Positions 27,051-35,714 of a DNA stretch of 64,000 nt are shown here, piece by piece. The notes beneath the pieces are model-generated. The model searched no databases. It saw nothing but the letters and a program-made list of their open reading frames with translations, and was not told the origin of the DNA. Both the position numbers and the translations under genes were made by a program. Numbering within the stretch: position 1 is the stretch's first letter; each line of letters opens with the position of its first letter. This stretch comes from Streptomyces sp. AC512_CC834 (GTDB lineage Bacteria; Actinomycetota; Actinomycetes; Streptomycetales; Streptomycetaceae). The DNA lies in assembly GCF_019049325.1 (NCBI RefSeq), contig NZ_JAGMUO010000048.1:1-64000 (forward strand). Direction: 5' to 3'.

Positions 27051-28145
27051 CTACGTGGTCGCGGGCGGCGTGATTCCGGAGTCGGCCGCCCGCTCGGTGA
27101 GGTCGTGCCAGACCTTCGGTGCCACCGGTACCCCGACCGCGCCGCGCTCCACGGCGATGGCGGCGCTGCGCTCGCCGGGGTAGTACACGCCGTCGGCGTC
27201 GTCGGCGACCGGCAGGGCCTTCAGGGTGCCGAGGGTGTCGTCCACGGCGGCCCTGAAGTCCGCGGCGCTCCCGCCGAAAGCCGTCGGGTCGAGGGCGATG
27301 AGCAGGGCGTTCTGGCGGTGCCTGCGGCCGGCCGGGTCGTCGGAGTGGAAGGCCGAGAAGATCGGCGCGCCGACCAGGACGCTGGTCAGCAGTTCGAAGG
27401 CCATGGACATGCCTGAGCCCTTGGCGCCGCCGAGCGGAAGCGGCATGACGGCCAGGGAAGGGTCGGTGGTGGGGGTGCCGTCCTCGGTGGCGGCGGCGTT
27501 CTCCGGCAGCGGGGTGCCGTTCGCCCTCGCCTGGCGGATCTTGCCCAGTGCGATGGTGGCGGTGGCCATGTCCAGGAGGAGCGGGGCGTGGTCGGCGGCG
27601 GGTACCGCGATGGCGAGGGGGCTGGTGGCGACGGCGGCGCCCTTCACGCCGGTGTAGCCCATGTTGGGCATGCCGGCGACGAAGCCGAGGCCGACCAGGC
27701 CCTGTTCGGCGATCCTCGAGACGTAGTAGCCGATGGCGCCGGTGTGCACGGTGCCGCGTACGCCGACGGAGGCGATGCCGTTGGTCCGCGCGCGCCGCAC
27801 CGCCTCCTGCGCCGCCGCGCTCAGCGCGACCGGGCCGGGGGCGCGGTCGGCGTCGAGCACGGCGGCGGCCGGGGTGGTCGACTCGAACCTGAGGTCGGGT
27901 GCGGTGTTGGCGACGCCCTTGGCGAGCAGGTCGAGGTAGGCGGGGACGCGGGCGACGCCGTGGGACTCGATGCCGCGCCGGGCCGCCCAGACGAAGACGT
28001 CGGCGGTGGTGCGGGCGTGTTCGGCGCTCAGGCCGCCCTTCTCCAGGAGAGCGGCGGCGAAGGCGCTCAGGTCGTCGGCGGGGACGCGGACCTTCCGGGC
28101 CTTCCCCGGCCCGGGATCGGCTGTGGGCGTGGGTGTGTCGGTCAT
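27051..28145 (-). CDS. Ldh family NAD(P)-dependent oxidoreductase
   Basis: A 364-residue member of the malate/L-sulfolactate/ureidoglycolate dehydrogenase family (type-2 Ldh), which has an NAD(P)-binding fold unlike the Rossmann fold. Family features include HGVARVPAYLDLLAKG near residue 60, GTVHTGAIGYYVSRIAEQG near 130 and LPLGGAKGSGMSMAFELLTSVL near 245. It oxidises or reduces a 2-hydroxy/2-oxo acid pair; the substrate is unknown here. It is last in a run with a ThDP enzyme and an amidohydrolase, so it may supply or remove a 2-oxo acid for the ThDP enzyme. Confidence 0.88.
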   Translation of the reverse strand: MTDTPTPTADPGPGKARKVRVPADDLSAFAAALLEKGGLSAEHARTTADVFVWAARRGIESHGVARVPAYLDLLAKGVANTAPDLRFESTTPAAAVLDADRAPGPVALSAAAQEAVRRARTNGIASVGVRGTVHTGAIGYYVSRIAEQGLVGLGFVAGMPNMGYTGVKGAAVATSPLAIAVPAADHAPLLLDMATATIALGKIRQARANGTPLPENAAATEDGTPTTDPSLAVMPLPLGGAKGSGMSMAFELLTSVLVGAPIFSAFHSDDPAGRRHRQNALLIALDPTAFGGSAADFRAAVDDTLGTLKALPVADDADGVYYPGERSAAIAVERGAVGVPVAPKVWHDLTERAADSGITPPATT

Positions 28146-28167
28146 GGTGCGGGGTCTCCTGGGTCGG

Positions 28168-29877
28168 TCAGCGGGTGACTAGGACGTCGACTACGGCGGT
28201 GGTGCCTTCCGTCACGGCCTTCAGCGCGCGCTCCAGAGCGGGCGCGAGGGCGTCGGTGGTCTCGACGGTCTCGGTGTGCATGCCGAACGGTTCGGCGAAG
28301 GCCGCGAGCCGGGGCAGCCTGTGCAGGTCGGTGCCGAGCCACTCGCCGGTGTCGGCCGCCGCGCCCTCGGGGTAGAAGCGGCGGTGGTTGAGGTTCATCG
28401 ACTTGTAGACCCGGTTGTTGAAGATGACGACGAGCACCGGCAGGTCGTACGCCTTCGCCGCGTCGTACGACGGGATCACCGGGTTGTAGGTGAACGCGCC
28501 GTCTCCGACGGTGAGGACGACCGGGCGCTGTCTCGCGGCCAGTTTGACGCCGAGCGCGACGGCGATGCCCTGGCCGAGGCCGCCCTGGACGTAGAAGTAC
28601 GAGTCGGGGTCGGTGGTGCGGAGGTGGCGTTTGACGATGCGGCTGTGGGTGATCGTCTCGTCTACGACGATGCCGTCCCGGCCGGTCAGCAGTCCGCGCA
28701 GGGTGGCGGCCACCAGTACCGGGTCGACGCCCTCGGACTGCTCCGCCTTCGTTTCGGCGGTGGCGACTGCGGCCCGCTCGGCGGCGTGGCGCTCCTCCTG
28801 GGCGGCGCGCCGCACGGCCACCGCCGCACCGTCCAGGTCCTTCGCCCGCCTGGCCAGTTGGCGCAGGGTGTTGGCGACGTTGCCCTCCAGGTACGCGTCC
28901 GCGAGGAGGACCTGGTACGTGATGTGTGGACGCTGTGGCACCTGGTCGATGACGACGATCTTCGCCTTCGACGGCCTGCGGCTCGGCGGGTAGAAGGGGA
29001 CGCGGCAGTTGACCAGGAGGATCAGGTCGGCCTCGTCCATCCACGGGCCGATGTCGCTGCCGGCGTGCAGCGGGTGGGTGCGCGGGAAGTTGCCGCACAC
29101 CGCCGAGTCGGGCTCGGCGACCGGGATGTTCCAGGCCTCGGCGAAGGCGACCAGGGCCTCGAAGCCGCCCGCCTCACGGCCCGCGGTCTCGGTGACGACC
29201 ACCGGGTTCCGCGCCTCGCGGAGCATCCGGGCGACCGGTTCGACCTCCTCGGGCGAGGAGTGGGTCGAGCCGGGCGCCACGATGGGCTTGGCCTCGCGGC
29301 CGTCCCAGTCCTCCAGCAGGGTCTCCACCGGGATGTTCAGATAGGCGGGTCCTGCCGGGGCCCGCCAGGCGAGTTCGGCCGCCCGGGTGACCATCGTGGG
29401 CAGGGTGCTGATGTCGGCGGCCTCGTTGGCCCACTTGGTGAAGGGCTGGGCCACGTGGTGCGGTCCGCCCACGATGGACAGGTTGCGGTACCACTGGCCG
29501 CCCGGGTCCTGGCCGGGACCGTCGCCGTAGGTGGTCGACTCGGAGGAGGCGACCAGCATCGGGACGCCGGCCAGTAGCGCGCCGTGCACGGCCATGGAGC
29601 CCTGGAGAAGACCGGGCGCGGCGTGCAGCAGTACGCCCTGGGGGCGGCGTTCGAGCAGTCCGTAGCCGGTGGCCATGCCGACCGCCACCGTCTCGTGGGT
29701 GAGGTCCAGGTACTCCGGCGCCGGCTCCCCGTCGCGGTGGCGCCGGGCCAGGGACTCCCACACCGGGGCCCATTCGGACCCCGATGAGCAGAAGACGTAG
29801 TCGGCGCCGACGGCGGTGAGGGCGGAAACGAGAGCGTCACCGCCGTCGGCGCCCGGCCTGTTCTTGCTGTCCGTCAT
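28168..29877 (-). CDS. Thiamine diphosphate-dependent enzyme (acetolactate synthase / benzoylformate decarboxylase-like)
   Basis: A 569-residue three-domain ThDP enzyme. The N-terminal pyrimidine-binding domain carries the catalytic Glu in THETVAVGMATGYG. The central domain is of the DHS type. The C-terminal pyrophosphate domain has the GDGAFTYNP...NN motif. Family members decarboxylate or ligate 2-oxo acids. The neighbouring Ldh-family dehydrogenase could generate its 2-oxo acid and an aldehyde dehydrogenase could consume the resulting aldehyde. That would parallel mandelate-type pathways, but the substrate is not established. The gene lies 22 bases upstream of the Ldh-family gene. Confidence 0.87.
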   Translation of the reverse strand: MTDSKNRPGADGGDALVSALTAVGADYVFCSSGSEWAPVWESLARRHRDGEPAPEYLDLTHETVAVGMATGYGLLERRPQGVLLHAAPGLLQGSMAVHGALLAGVPMLVASSESTTYGDGPGQDPGGQWYRNLSIVGGPHHVAQPFTKWANEAADISTLPTMVTRAAELAWRAPAGPAYLNIPVETLLEDWDGREAKPIVAPGSTHSSPEEVEPVARMLREARNPVVVTETAGREAGGFEALVAFAEAWNIPVAEPDSAVCGNFPRTHPLHAGSDIGPWMDEADLILLVNCRVPFYPPSRRPSKAKIVVIDQVPQRPHITYQVLLADAYLEGNVANTLRQLARRAKDLDGAAVAVRRAAQEERHAAERAAVATAETKAEQSEGVDPVLVAATLRGLLTGRDGIVVDETITHSRIVKRHLRTTDPDSYFYVQGGLGQGIAVALGVKLAARQRPVVLTVGDGAFTYNPVIPSYDAAKAYDLPVLVVIFNNRVYKSMNLNHRRFYPEGAAADTGEWLGTDLHRLPRLAAFAEPFGMHTETVETTDALAPALERALKAVTEGTTAVVDVLVTR

Positions 29878-29890
29878 CTCGTGTGTTTCC

Positions 29891-30751
29891 TCAGCCCTCG
29901 ATCGGCCAGTTCAGGACCTCGGAGATGCCGCGGCCCATGATCCATTCAAGCTCCTCGGGCGTGAAGTCCCAGTGCTTGGTGAACTGCTCGATCGTGTCGG
30001 TGTACGTGATGCCGTGGCCGAGGAGGCGGGTGATGTCGGTGCCGTAGAAGCACCGCTGCGGGCCCATCTTGTCGACCATCTCGCGCACGTACTTCTGGAT
30101 GTTGTTGTTCGGGAAGGGCTGCGTGGAGTAGCCGGGCAGCGCCGAGAGCTTGACGTAGATGTTGGGGTGGGCGGCCAGGTCGGCGGTCTCCGACACCCAG
30201 TAGCCGATCGCGTCGTCCACGCAGCGGGCCATGATGCCCATGTGGTCGATGATGATCTTCAGCTCGGGGTGCTTGGCGGCGATCTCGCCCAGTTCGCGCT
30301 TCCAGATCGGGGCGTGGACCATGGTGGGGATGCCGAGCTGCGCGGCGATCGGCCAGTACCAGTCGTTGGTGCCGTCGATCATCCAGTTGCGGTCCTGCGG
30401 GCGGTGGAAGGTGAGCCGGGTGCCCTTGATGTGCGGGTTCTGGGCGAAGTCCTTCAGCATCGCGGTGCCCTCGGCCTCATTGTCCTGCGGGACGCGGGCC
30501 ATGATGCCGAAGCGGTCCGGGTGGGCCTCGCAGGCCTCCAGGGCGTAGTCGATGCGGTTGCCCTCCCAGGAGGGCGGGAGGATCAGCGCGCGGTTGACGC
30601 CGGCCTCGTCCATCAGCTCCAGGGCCTCTTCGTAGGAGAAGGGGTCCTCGCGGTGGCCGTTGAGGCGGATGCGCTCGCGGGCGCCCGGGAGCCAGGGGCG
30701 GTCCGGGGTCTCTTCCTTCCAGATGTGGATCTGGGTGTCGACGACGAACAT
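29891..30751 (-). CDS. Amidohydrolase family protein (Amidohydro_2)
   Basis: A 286-residue TIM-barrel metal hydrolase. It opens with FVVDTQIHIWKEE, where the usual HxH metal motif is QxH. Other active-site segments are KGTRLTFH near residue 110, TMVHAPI near 150, IIIDHMG near 170 and the late FYGTDITRL Asp. Relatives include lactonases, 2-pyrone-4,6-dicarboxylate hydrolase and decarboxylases of aromatic acids, so it may hydrolyse a lactone or decarboxylate a ring acid here. It is 13 bases upstream of the ThDP gene, giving a three-gene operon. A perfect inverted repeat at 30897-30915 lies upstream. Confidence 0.85.
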   Translation of the reverse strand: MFVVDTQIHIWKEETPDRPWLPGARERIRLNGHREDPFSYEEALELMDEAGVNRALILPPSWEGNRIDYALEACEAHPDRFGIMARVPQDNEAEGTAMLKDFAQNPHIKGTRLTFHRPQDRNWMIDGTNDWYWPIAAQLGIPTMVHAPIWKRELGEIAAKHPELKIIIDHMGIMARCVDDAIGYWVSETADLAAHPNIYVKLSALPGYSTQPFPNNNIQKYVREMVDKMGPQRCFYGTDITRLLGHGITYTDTIEQFTKHWDFTPEELEWIMGRGISEVLNWPIEG

Positions 30752-30946
30752 GCGCGGGCTCTTTCTCTCGGAAACTTTCGGGACTCCCGAGAGCTCTCGC
30801 GAACTCTGGGGAACTCTCGGGAACGCTCGGACGCGGTGACTCGGTGGTGTGGAAGGAACGCTAGGTGGGGCGCGGGCCCTTGCAGGAGCGTCGGGAGCGC
30901 AACCACTTGTTGCGCGAAAACGTGCCGTACGCAGGGGGTTTGGGAG
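30752..30946 (-). promoter_or_regulatory. Leader region of amidohydrolase-ThDP-Ldh operon with inverted repeat
   Basis: Holds a perfect 7-base inverted repeat GCGCAAC-N5-GTTGCGC at 30897-30915, a LysR-type operator candidate. It also has a run of imperfect direct and inverted copies of CTCTCGGGA / TCCCGAGAG between about 30765 and 30830. No gene is present. Confidence 0.5.
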
Positions 30947-32152
30947 TCATTCCCGGTCGAGGGCCGCGTCGGCGATGTGCTCGGCGATCGCCATGGACGC
31001 GGTGGCGGCCGGCGAGGGCGCGTTGCGCACGGCGGTGATCCGGCCCACCCGGTGGATACGGAAGTCGTCCACCAGGGTGCCGTCCCGGTCCAGTGCCTGG
31101 GCGCGTACGCCCGCGCCCCCGCGGACCACGTCCCCCGCGCCGACACCGGGGACGTAGCGCCCCGCGTCCTTCATGAAGGCCTTCGTGGACAGGGCTCCGC
31201 GGTACTCCTTGACGCCGGTACGCCAGTGCCGGCGCGCCATCCGCCACGAGCCGGGGTACGCGGCGAGGCCGAGCAGGTCGCGCGGGGAGACCCTGCCCAG
31301 GGTGTAGCCCTCCCTGGCCAGGGCCAGTACGGCGTTGGGGCCGACCTCGACCGAGCCGTCGACGCGGGGCGTGAAGTGGACGCCGAGGAACGGGTACCGC
31401 GGGTCCGGCACCGGGTAGATCAGGCCCCGGACGAGGTGGGTGCGGTCCGGCTTGAGCAGCATGTACTCGCCCCGGAACGGGACGATCCGCGGCTCCCGCC
31501 CGTCCTGCGCCAGCTTCGCGACCGAGTCGGACTGGAGGCCGGCGCACAGGATCAGCCGGTCCACCTTCACGCGGTCCTGCCCGGACGCCACCTCGACGCC
31601 GCCGGGCACGGTGGTGATGCCGGTGACGGGGAAGCCGAGTCCGACCTCGCCGCCCGACTCGGTGACGTCCTTGGCGAACTCCCGGGCGATCGCCGGGTAG
31701 TCGGTGATCGCGGTGCGCGGGGAGTGCAGGGCGGCGATGCCGGCGGCGTGCGGCTCCAGTTCCCTCATCTCGTCCTGGGAGACCTTGCGGAGGTCGGGCA
31801 CGTGGTTGTTCTTCGCCCGCTCGTAGAGGTCCTCCATGCGGCCCAGCTCGTCCGGCCGGACCGCCGTCACCAGCTTGCCGATCTCCCGGTAGGGCAGCTC
31901 GCGGTCCTGGCAGTACTCGCGCAGCAGGGACACCCCGCGCACACACAGGTCGGCCTTGAGGCTGCCCGGGGTGTAGTAGATGCCGGCGTGGACGACGCCC
32001 GAGTTGTGGCCCGTCTGGTGCTGCGAGACCCGCTGCTCCTTCTCGAACACCACGACCCTGGTGCCGGGGCGCCGGAGCGCGATCTCGCGGGCCGTGGCCA
32101 GGCCCACGATGCCCGCGCCGACGACGCCGATCGTCTCGTCAGCCATCGGCAT
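30947..32152 (-). CDS. lhgO: L-2-hydroxyglutarate oxidase
   Basis: A 401-residue FAD-dependent oxidase of the DAO fold. The dinucleotide-binding GAGIVGLATAREIALR lies at residues 13-28. The family-specific segment QHQTGHNSGVVHAGIYY lies near 45, and PFLGVHFTPRVDGSVEVGPNAVLALAREGY is in the substrate domain. It oxidises L-2-hydroxyglutarate or a similar 2-hydroxy acid to the 2-oxo acid. The aldehyde dehydrogenase gene lies 33 bases upstream, so both may act on a C5 dicarboxylate or an analogue produced by the pathway. Confidence 0.88.
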   Translation of the reverse strand: MPMADETIGVVGAGIVGLATAREIALRRPGTRVVVFEKEQRVSQHQTGHNSGVVHAGIYYTPGSLKADLCVRGVSLLREYCQDRELPYREIGKLVTAVRPDELGRMEDLYERAKNNHVPDLRKVSQDEMRELEPHAAGIAALHSPRTAITDYPAIAREFAKDVTESGGEVGLGFPVTGITTVPGGVEVASGQDRVKVDRLILCAGLQSDSVAKLAQDGREPRIVPFRGEYMLLKPDRTHLVRGLIYPVPDPRYPFLGVHFTPRVDGSVEVGPNAVLALAREGYTLGRVSPRDLLGLAAYPGSWRMARRHWRTGVKEYRGALSTKAFMKDAGRYVPGVGAGDVVRGGAGVRAQALDRDGTLVDDFRIHRVGRITAVRNAPSPAATASMAIAEHIADAALDRE

Positions 32153-32185
32153 CCTCCTTCCTGTTCGTGCCGCTCCCCCGCGTTC

Positions 32186-33634
32186 TCACGCGCCGAAGTG
32201 GACGGCGACCGTCTTGACGCGGGTGGAGAACCGCAGGACCTCTTCGCCCTGCTCCTTGTAGGCCGTGCCGGAGTCGTGGAAGCCGCCGAAGGGCAGGTGG
32301 ACGTCCCAGCCGGTGGTGGTGGTGTTGACGGCGACCTGCCCGCACTCGGCCTCGTCGGCGAAGCGGTACGCGGAGGCGAGATCGCGGGTGAAGACGGCGG
32401 CGGCCAGCCCGTAGTCGCAGTCGTTGACGGCCGCGACGGCCGCGGCGAAGTCGTCCGCGGCGCGCAGCGCGAGCACCGGGCCGAAGACCTCCTCCCGCCA
32501 GATGTCCGTCTCGGGGGTGACGTCGGCGAGGACGGTGGGCCGCACGTAGCAGCCGTGGGCGCGGTCGCCCTCGGCGTCCGCCGTGCCGCCGGTGAGCACC
32601 GTGGCGCCCTGCTCGACGGCCCGGTCCAGGTCGGCGAGGACGCTGTCCCGCTGCCGGGGACTGGAGAGCGGACAAAGACGCGTCGCCGGGTCGGTGCCGG
32701 GACCGACGGTGAGGGTGTCGACCTCGGCGACCAGCAGCCGCGCGAACTCCTCGTACGCCGGCCGCTCGACGATCACCCGGCTGGTGGCGGTGCAGCGCTG
32801 GCCGGCCTGGCCGAAGGAGGCGGCGACGACGCTCTTCGCGGCGGCGGCGAGGTCGGCGTCGCGCAGGACGACGGAGGCGTTCTTGCCGCCCAGTTCGCCC
32901 TGGAAGCGGACGTTGCGGTCGGCGAGGCGGCGGCGGATGCGGTTGCCGACGGCGTTGGAGCCGGTGAAGGTGATGCCGGTGATCCGGGGGTCGTCGAGGA
33001 GGGCTTCCTCGATCTCGGCGGTGCGGCCGGTGACGACGTTCAGGACACCGGCGGGAAGCCCCGCGTCGTGCAGGGCGCGGGCCAGGTGCAGGCCCGACGC
33101 CGGGGTCTCGGTGGCCGGCTTGAACACCGCGGCGTTGCCGGTGGCGAGCAGCGGGGCGAGCTTGCGGGCCGGGGTGATCAGCGGGTCGTTCCAGGGGCTG
33201 ATGACCAGGATGACGCCGATGGGCTCGCGCTGGGTGTGTGTACGGGTGTCGGGGCGGGCGTCGTGCAGGAGGGTGCCGTAGCCCTGGCGGGCGAGGCCGG
33301 CGTAGTAGTCGAGGAAGTCGGCGGCCTTGCCCGCCTCGCCGCGGGCCTCCGCGAGGGTCTTGCCGTTCTCGGCGGTGACGTCGGCGGCGACGGTGTCGAG
33401 GCGCTCGCGGATCAGCCGGGCCGCGTCGGTGAGGACGCGGGCCCGGTCGAAGGGGCTGGTGCGCCTCCAGACGGCGAAACCCCGCTCGGCGTGGTCGTAG
33501 GCCCGGGTGACGTCCTTCGGGGACAGGGCCGGGACGCGGGCCACGGGGGCGCGGACGTCGGCCGGGTCGTGGACGTCGATCCAGTCGCCGGTCGTCACCC
33601 ACTCGCCGCCCACGAGAGTTTCCAGAGTGCGCAT
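32186..33634 (-). CDS. NAD(P)-dependent aldehyde dehydrogenase
   Basis: 482 residues from the ATG at 33634; the open frame extends far upstream but only this start gives the family N-terminus. The cofactor segment is VISPWNDP, the catalytic Glu lies in GELGGKNASVVL, and the Cys in FGQAGQRCTATSR. The C-terminal PFGGFHDSGTAYKEQG is typical of semialdehyde dehydrogenases such as succinate or 2-oxoglutarate semialdehyde enzymes. It is divergent from the monooxygenase-like gene and first in the run with lhgO. A weaker copy of the LysR-type motif lies upstream at 33726-33744. Confidence 0.88.
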   Translation of the reverse strand: MRTLETLVGGEWVTTGDWIDVHDPADVRAPVARVPALSPKDVTRAYDHAERGFAVWRRTSPFDRARVLTDAARLIRERLDTVAADVTAENGKTLAEARGEAGKAADFLDYYAGLARQGYGTLLHDARPDTRTHTQREPIGVILVISPWNDPLITPARKLAPLLATGNAAVFKPATETPASGLHLARALHDAGLPAGVLNVVTGRTAEIEEALLDDPRITGITFTGSNAVGNRIRRRLADRNVRFQGELGGKNASVVLRDADLAAAAKSVVAASFGQAGQRCTATSRVIVERPAYEEFARLLVAEVDTLTVGPGTDPATRLCPLSSPRQRDSVLADLDRAVEQGATVLTGGTADAEGDRAHGCYVRPTVLADVTPETDIWREEVFGPVLALRAADDFAAAVAAVNDCDYGLAAAVFTRDLASAYRFADEAECGQVAVNTTTTGWDVHLPFGGFHDSGTAYKEQGEEVLRFSTRVKTVAVHFGA

Positions 33635-33835
33635 CGGATCACTTCTTCCTTCGTCGGCCACGTCGGACGCGGTGCTGGTGACCGTGACGACACACCATGC
33701 GGGGGCGGGTTCACCAGGCCCGCGGAGGCAGGCATTGGTTGCGTCGCGCGCAGGCCGTCCGGGGGTCGATCCATGCTGGAATCGGCAGGCCGGACGGTGT
33801 GCCCGACGCCGCCGGGAACCGAGGAGAGCCGAGAC

Positions 33836-34123
33836 ATGGCCTACGCAGTCGTCGCCCACTACCGCTGCGCCCCCGCCGACGGGACCGCCGTGCGTGCCGC
33901 GCTGCTGAGGGCGCAGGAGGCGACCCGCGCGGAACCGTCGAACCAGCAGTACGAGGTACACGCGGTGGCGGACGAACCAGGCGGCTTCCTGCTGTACGAG
34001 CGCTACGACGACGCCGCCGGGTTCGAGGCGCACAAGGCGGCGCCGCACTTCAGGGAGCAGATCGTCGAGACGGTGTGGCCGCTGCTGACGGAGCGGTCGG
34101 TGACGTTCGCCGAATCGCTGTGA
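33836..34123 (+). CDS. ABM-family putative quinol monooxygenase
   Basis: A 95-residue ferredoxin-like protein of the antibiotic biosynthesis monooxygenase family. The pattern MAYAVVAHYRCAPADGTAVR, FLLYERYDDAAGFEAHKAAP and the closing HFREQIVE fits cofactor-free quinol oxygenases of the YgiN type. The ATG follows a GAGGAGAG site. It may oxidise a phenolic intermediate or simply detoxify quinols. Its last 12 coding bases and TGA are repeated in tandem (34109-34142). A long palindrome then terminates it against the convergent MetE-like gene. Confidence 0.83.
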   Translation: MAYAVVAHYRCAPADGTAVRAALLRAQEATRAEPSNQQYEVHAVADEPGGFLLYERYDDAAGFEAHKAAPHFREQIVETVWPLLTERSVTFAESL

Positions 34124-34142
34124 AGGCCGAATCGCCGTGAGG
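34109..34142. repeat. 17-bp tandem repeat spanning a stop codon
   Basis: GCCGAATCGCTGTGAAG (34109-34125) is followed directly by GCCGAATCGCCGTGAGG (34126-34142), 15 of 17 identical. The TGA of the ABM-family gene is inside the first copy, and a second TGA occurs in the second copy. Confidence 0.9.
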
Positions 34143-34145
34143 AGT

Positions 34146-34171
34146 GCGGGCCGGGGCGCGCCCCGGCCCGC
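34146..34171. terminator. Bidirectional terminator between convergent genes
   Basis: A perfect 26-base palindrome (each half GCGGGCCGGGGCG) sits between the convergent ABM-family and MetE-like genes and can form a 12-13 bp stem in either transcript. Confidence 0.75.
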
Positions 34172-34179
34172 GCCCTCGT

Positions 34180-35205
34180 TCAGAATTCGTTGCCCCAGCA
34201 GTAGCGGGCGATCGTCTCGACCAGGACGAGCTTCTTGCGCTGGTCCTCGGCGCTCAGCAGCGGCTGGGACGCGACGTCGGCGAAGCCGCGGGACGGGGAG
34301 ACGGCGGCGTCCTCGATGTCCTTGAACTCGCCGACGGCGTCGATCCGGTTCATCACCGTGTCGATGTCCTCGAGCTGGGGCACCGTGGCGTCCACGACGC
34401 CCAGGCACACGTCCCGGTCCTCGGGCAGCGCCCGTACGAGGTCCAGTTCGGCCTCGGTGCCCCGGTCGAGGGGCAGCACCCACCGGTCGGCCGGGACGGC
34501 GGTGAAGAGGCGCTCGGCACGGGCCCGGTCCACGGCGGCCGGTGCCGCCCAGCCGGGCGACACGCCGATGCGTACGCCCTCGGGGCGCTCGGCCGGCCGT
34601 ACCGCCGCCGCGTCGACGGCGAGAGCGTCCTCGAAGGACAGGGTGGTGGCGGCGGTGGCAGCGGCGGCGGTGGCCGGTTCGCCGGCTGCGACGTGGTCCA
34701 GCAGGAGCGGGTTGTCGAGCTGGATGAGCCGTACGCCCTGGGAGACCAGCCGGGCGATCTCCGCCCGGACGATCTCGGCGAGGGCTTCGCCCAGTTCACG
34801 CGCGGAGGACGGTCCGTGGCCGGCCTCGAACGTGGTCGCGGCGAGGTACGCCGGGGACGGCAGCGTCGCCTTCGGGGCGATCACCGTCAGAGCGGCGAGC
34901 CGGGTGCCGTAGTCGGGCAGCAGCGGGCCGTTCGTCTTCGGCAGCGTCTCGGCGACCCAGCGGACCAGCCCGTCGGGACCCGTCTCGCCGGTGCGCCGGA
35001 ATCCGGGGACGGTGTCTAGGACGGCGCCGCGGAAGTCCTCGTGGGGGAAGTCGCCGTCGGTGACGACGGTGGAGCGCAGCCTGCGCTGGAGGACGACCGC
35101 CTCCCGCACGGCCGCGTCCACCGCCCCGGGGTCCTCGGTCGCGAGCCCGGCCGGCCGGACCAGGCTGCCGTGGTGGTCGATGCGGTAGTTGAACGTGTCG
35201 GCCAT
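34180..35205 (-). CDS. Cobalamin-independent methionine synthase (MetE)-like protein
   Basis: 341 residues from the ATG at 35205, with GGGAG upstream. It resembles the C-terminal catalytic half of MetE (UROD/MetE-like fold): IDHHGSLVRP near the start, VTDGDFPHEDFRG near residue 55, RLIQLDNPLLLDHV near 165 and CWGNEF at the end. Stand-alone proteins of this type occur in aromatic catabolic clusters and may be methyltransferases or demethylases rather than methionine synthases. It lies 2 bases after the GlcG-like gene and is last in the minus-strand run. Confidence 0.8.
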   Translation of the reverse strand: MADTFNYRIDHHGSLVRPAGLATEDPGAVDAAVREAVVLQRRLRSTVVTDGDFPHEDFRGAVLDTVPGFRRTGETGPDGLVRWVAETLPKTNGPLLPDYGTRLAALTVIAPKATLPSPAYLAATTFEAGHGPSSARELGEALAEIVRAEIARLVSQGVRLIQLDNPLLLDHVAAGEPATAAAATAATTLSFEDALAVDAAAVRPAERPEGVRIGVSPGWAAPAAVDRARAERLFTAVPADRWVLPLDRGTEAELDLVRALPEDRDVCLGVVDATVPQLEDIDTVMNRIDAVGEFKDIEDAAVSPSRGFADVASQPLLSAEDQRKKLVLVETIARYCWGNEF

Positions 35206-35207
35206 GG

Positions 35208-35714
35208 TCAGCTCTCCCTTCCGGAGATGGAGCCGGAGCCGGAGGCGGAGCCGGATGGGGCGGGTGTGCCCGCGACGCCCCAGGCGGCGAACTCCAGTTC
35301 GTAGCCGAGGGACGCGAGCACCTCGTCGGCGATGACCTGGTCCTCGTCGGCGGTGCCGCCGGCGATGCCCAGACCGCCGATGATCTCGCCGTCCTTCTTG
35401 ATGGTGACGCTGCCCTCGGTGGCGAGGATGGGCATGGCGGCGCCGGGCAGTTGGGAGAGCTGGGAGAAGAAGACGGGCTGGTTCTCCTGCCACTTCTTCA
35501 GCATCTTCCCGGGGCGCTGCATCACGGCCGCGGTGTACGCCTTGGCGCGGGCGATGTCGGGGGTGAGCGGGCGGGCGCCGTCGGGGCGGCGGACGGCGAC
35601 GACGAAGCCGCCCGCGTCGACGACGGCGACGCTCACGGCCTTGCCGATCGCCAGGGCGCGCTGGTGTGCGGCGGCGATGATCTCTTCGGCGGCGTCGAGG
35701 GTGATGTTGCTCAT
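35208..35714 (-). CDS. GlcG/HbpS-family (DUF336) heme-binding-like protein
   Basis: A 168-residue protein of the GlcG/HbpS family: ITLDAAEEIIAAAHQRALA at the start, VAVVDAGGFVVAVRRPDG near 30, then GGLGIAGGTADEDQVIADE near 115. Members are found in glycolate and aromatic catabolic operons and in heme sensing; function is often unclear. The last 15 residues are a Ser/Gly repeat (SGSASGSGSISG), probably a slippage product. The ATG overlaps the stop of the upstream hydrolase gene (ATGA), so it is translationally coupled. Confidence 0.82.
   Translation of the reverse strand: MSNITLDAAEEIIAAAHQRALAIGKAVSVAVVDAGGFVVAVRRPDGARPLTPDIARAKAYTAAVMQRPGKMLKKWQENQPVFFSQLSQLPGAAMPILATEGSVTIKKDGEIIGGLGIAGGTADEDQVIADEVLASLGYELEFAAWGVAGTPAPSGSASGSGSISGRES

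Noticed and set aside
29816..34123. Plus-strand open frame of about 1435 codons across several minus-strand enzymes
   Set aside because: It runs antisense to four well-identified genes. Only its last 95 codons (33836-34123) are a real gene, the ABM protein.
32186..34483. Aldehyde dehydrogenase as a 765-residue fusion
   Set aside because: The frame is open upstream only by chance. The extra 280 codons run antisense to the ABM gene and its promoter and have no domain. The start at 33634 fits the family.
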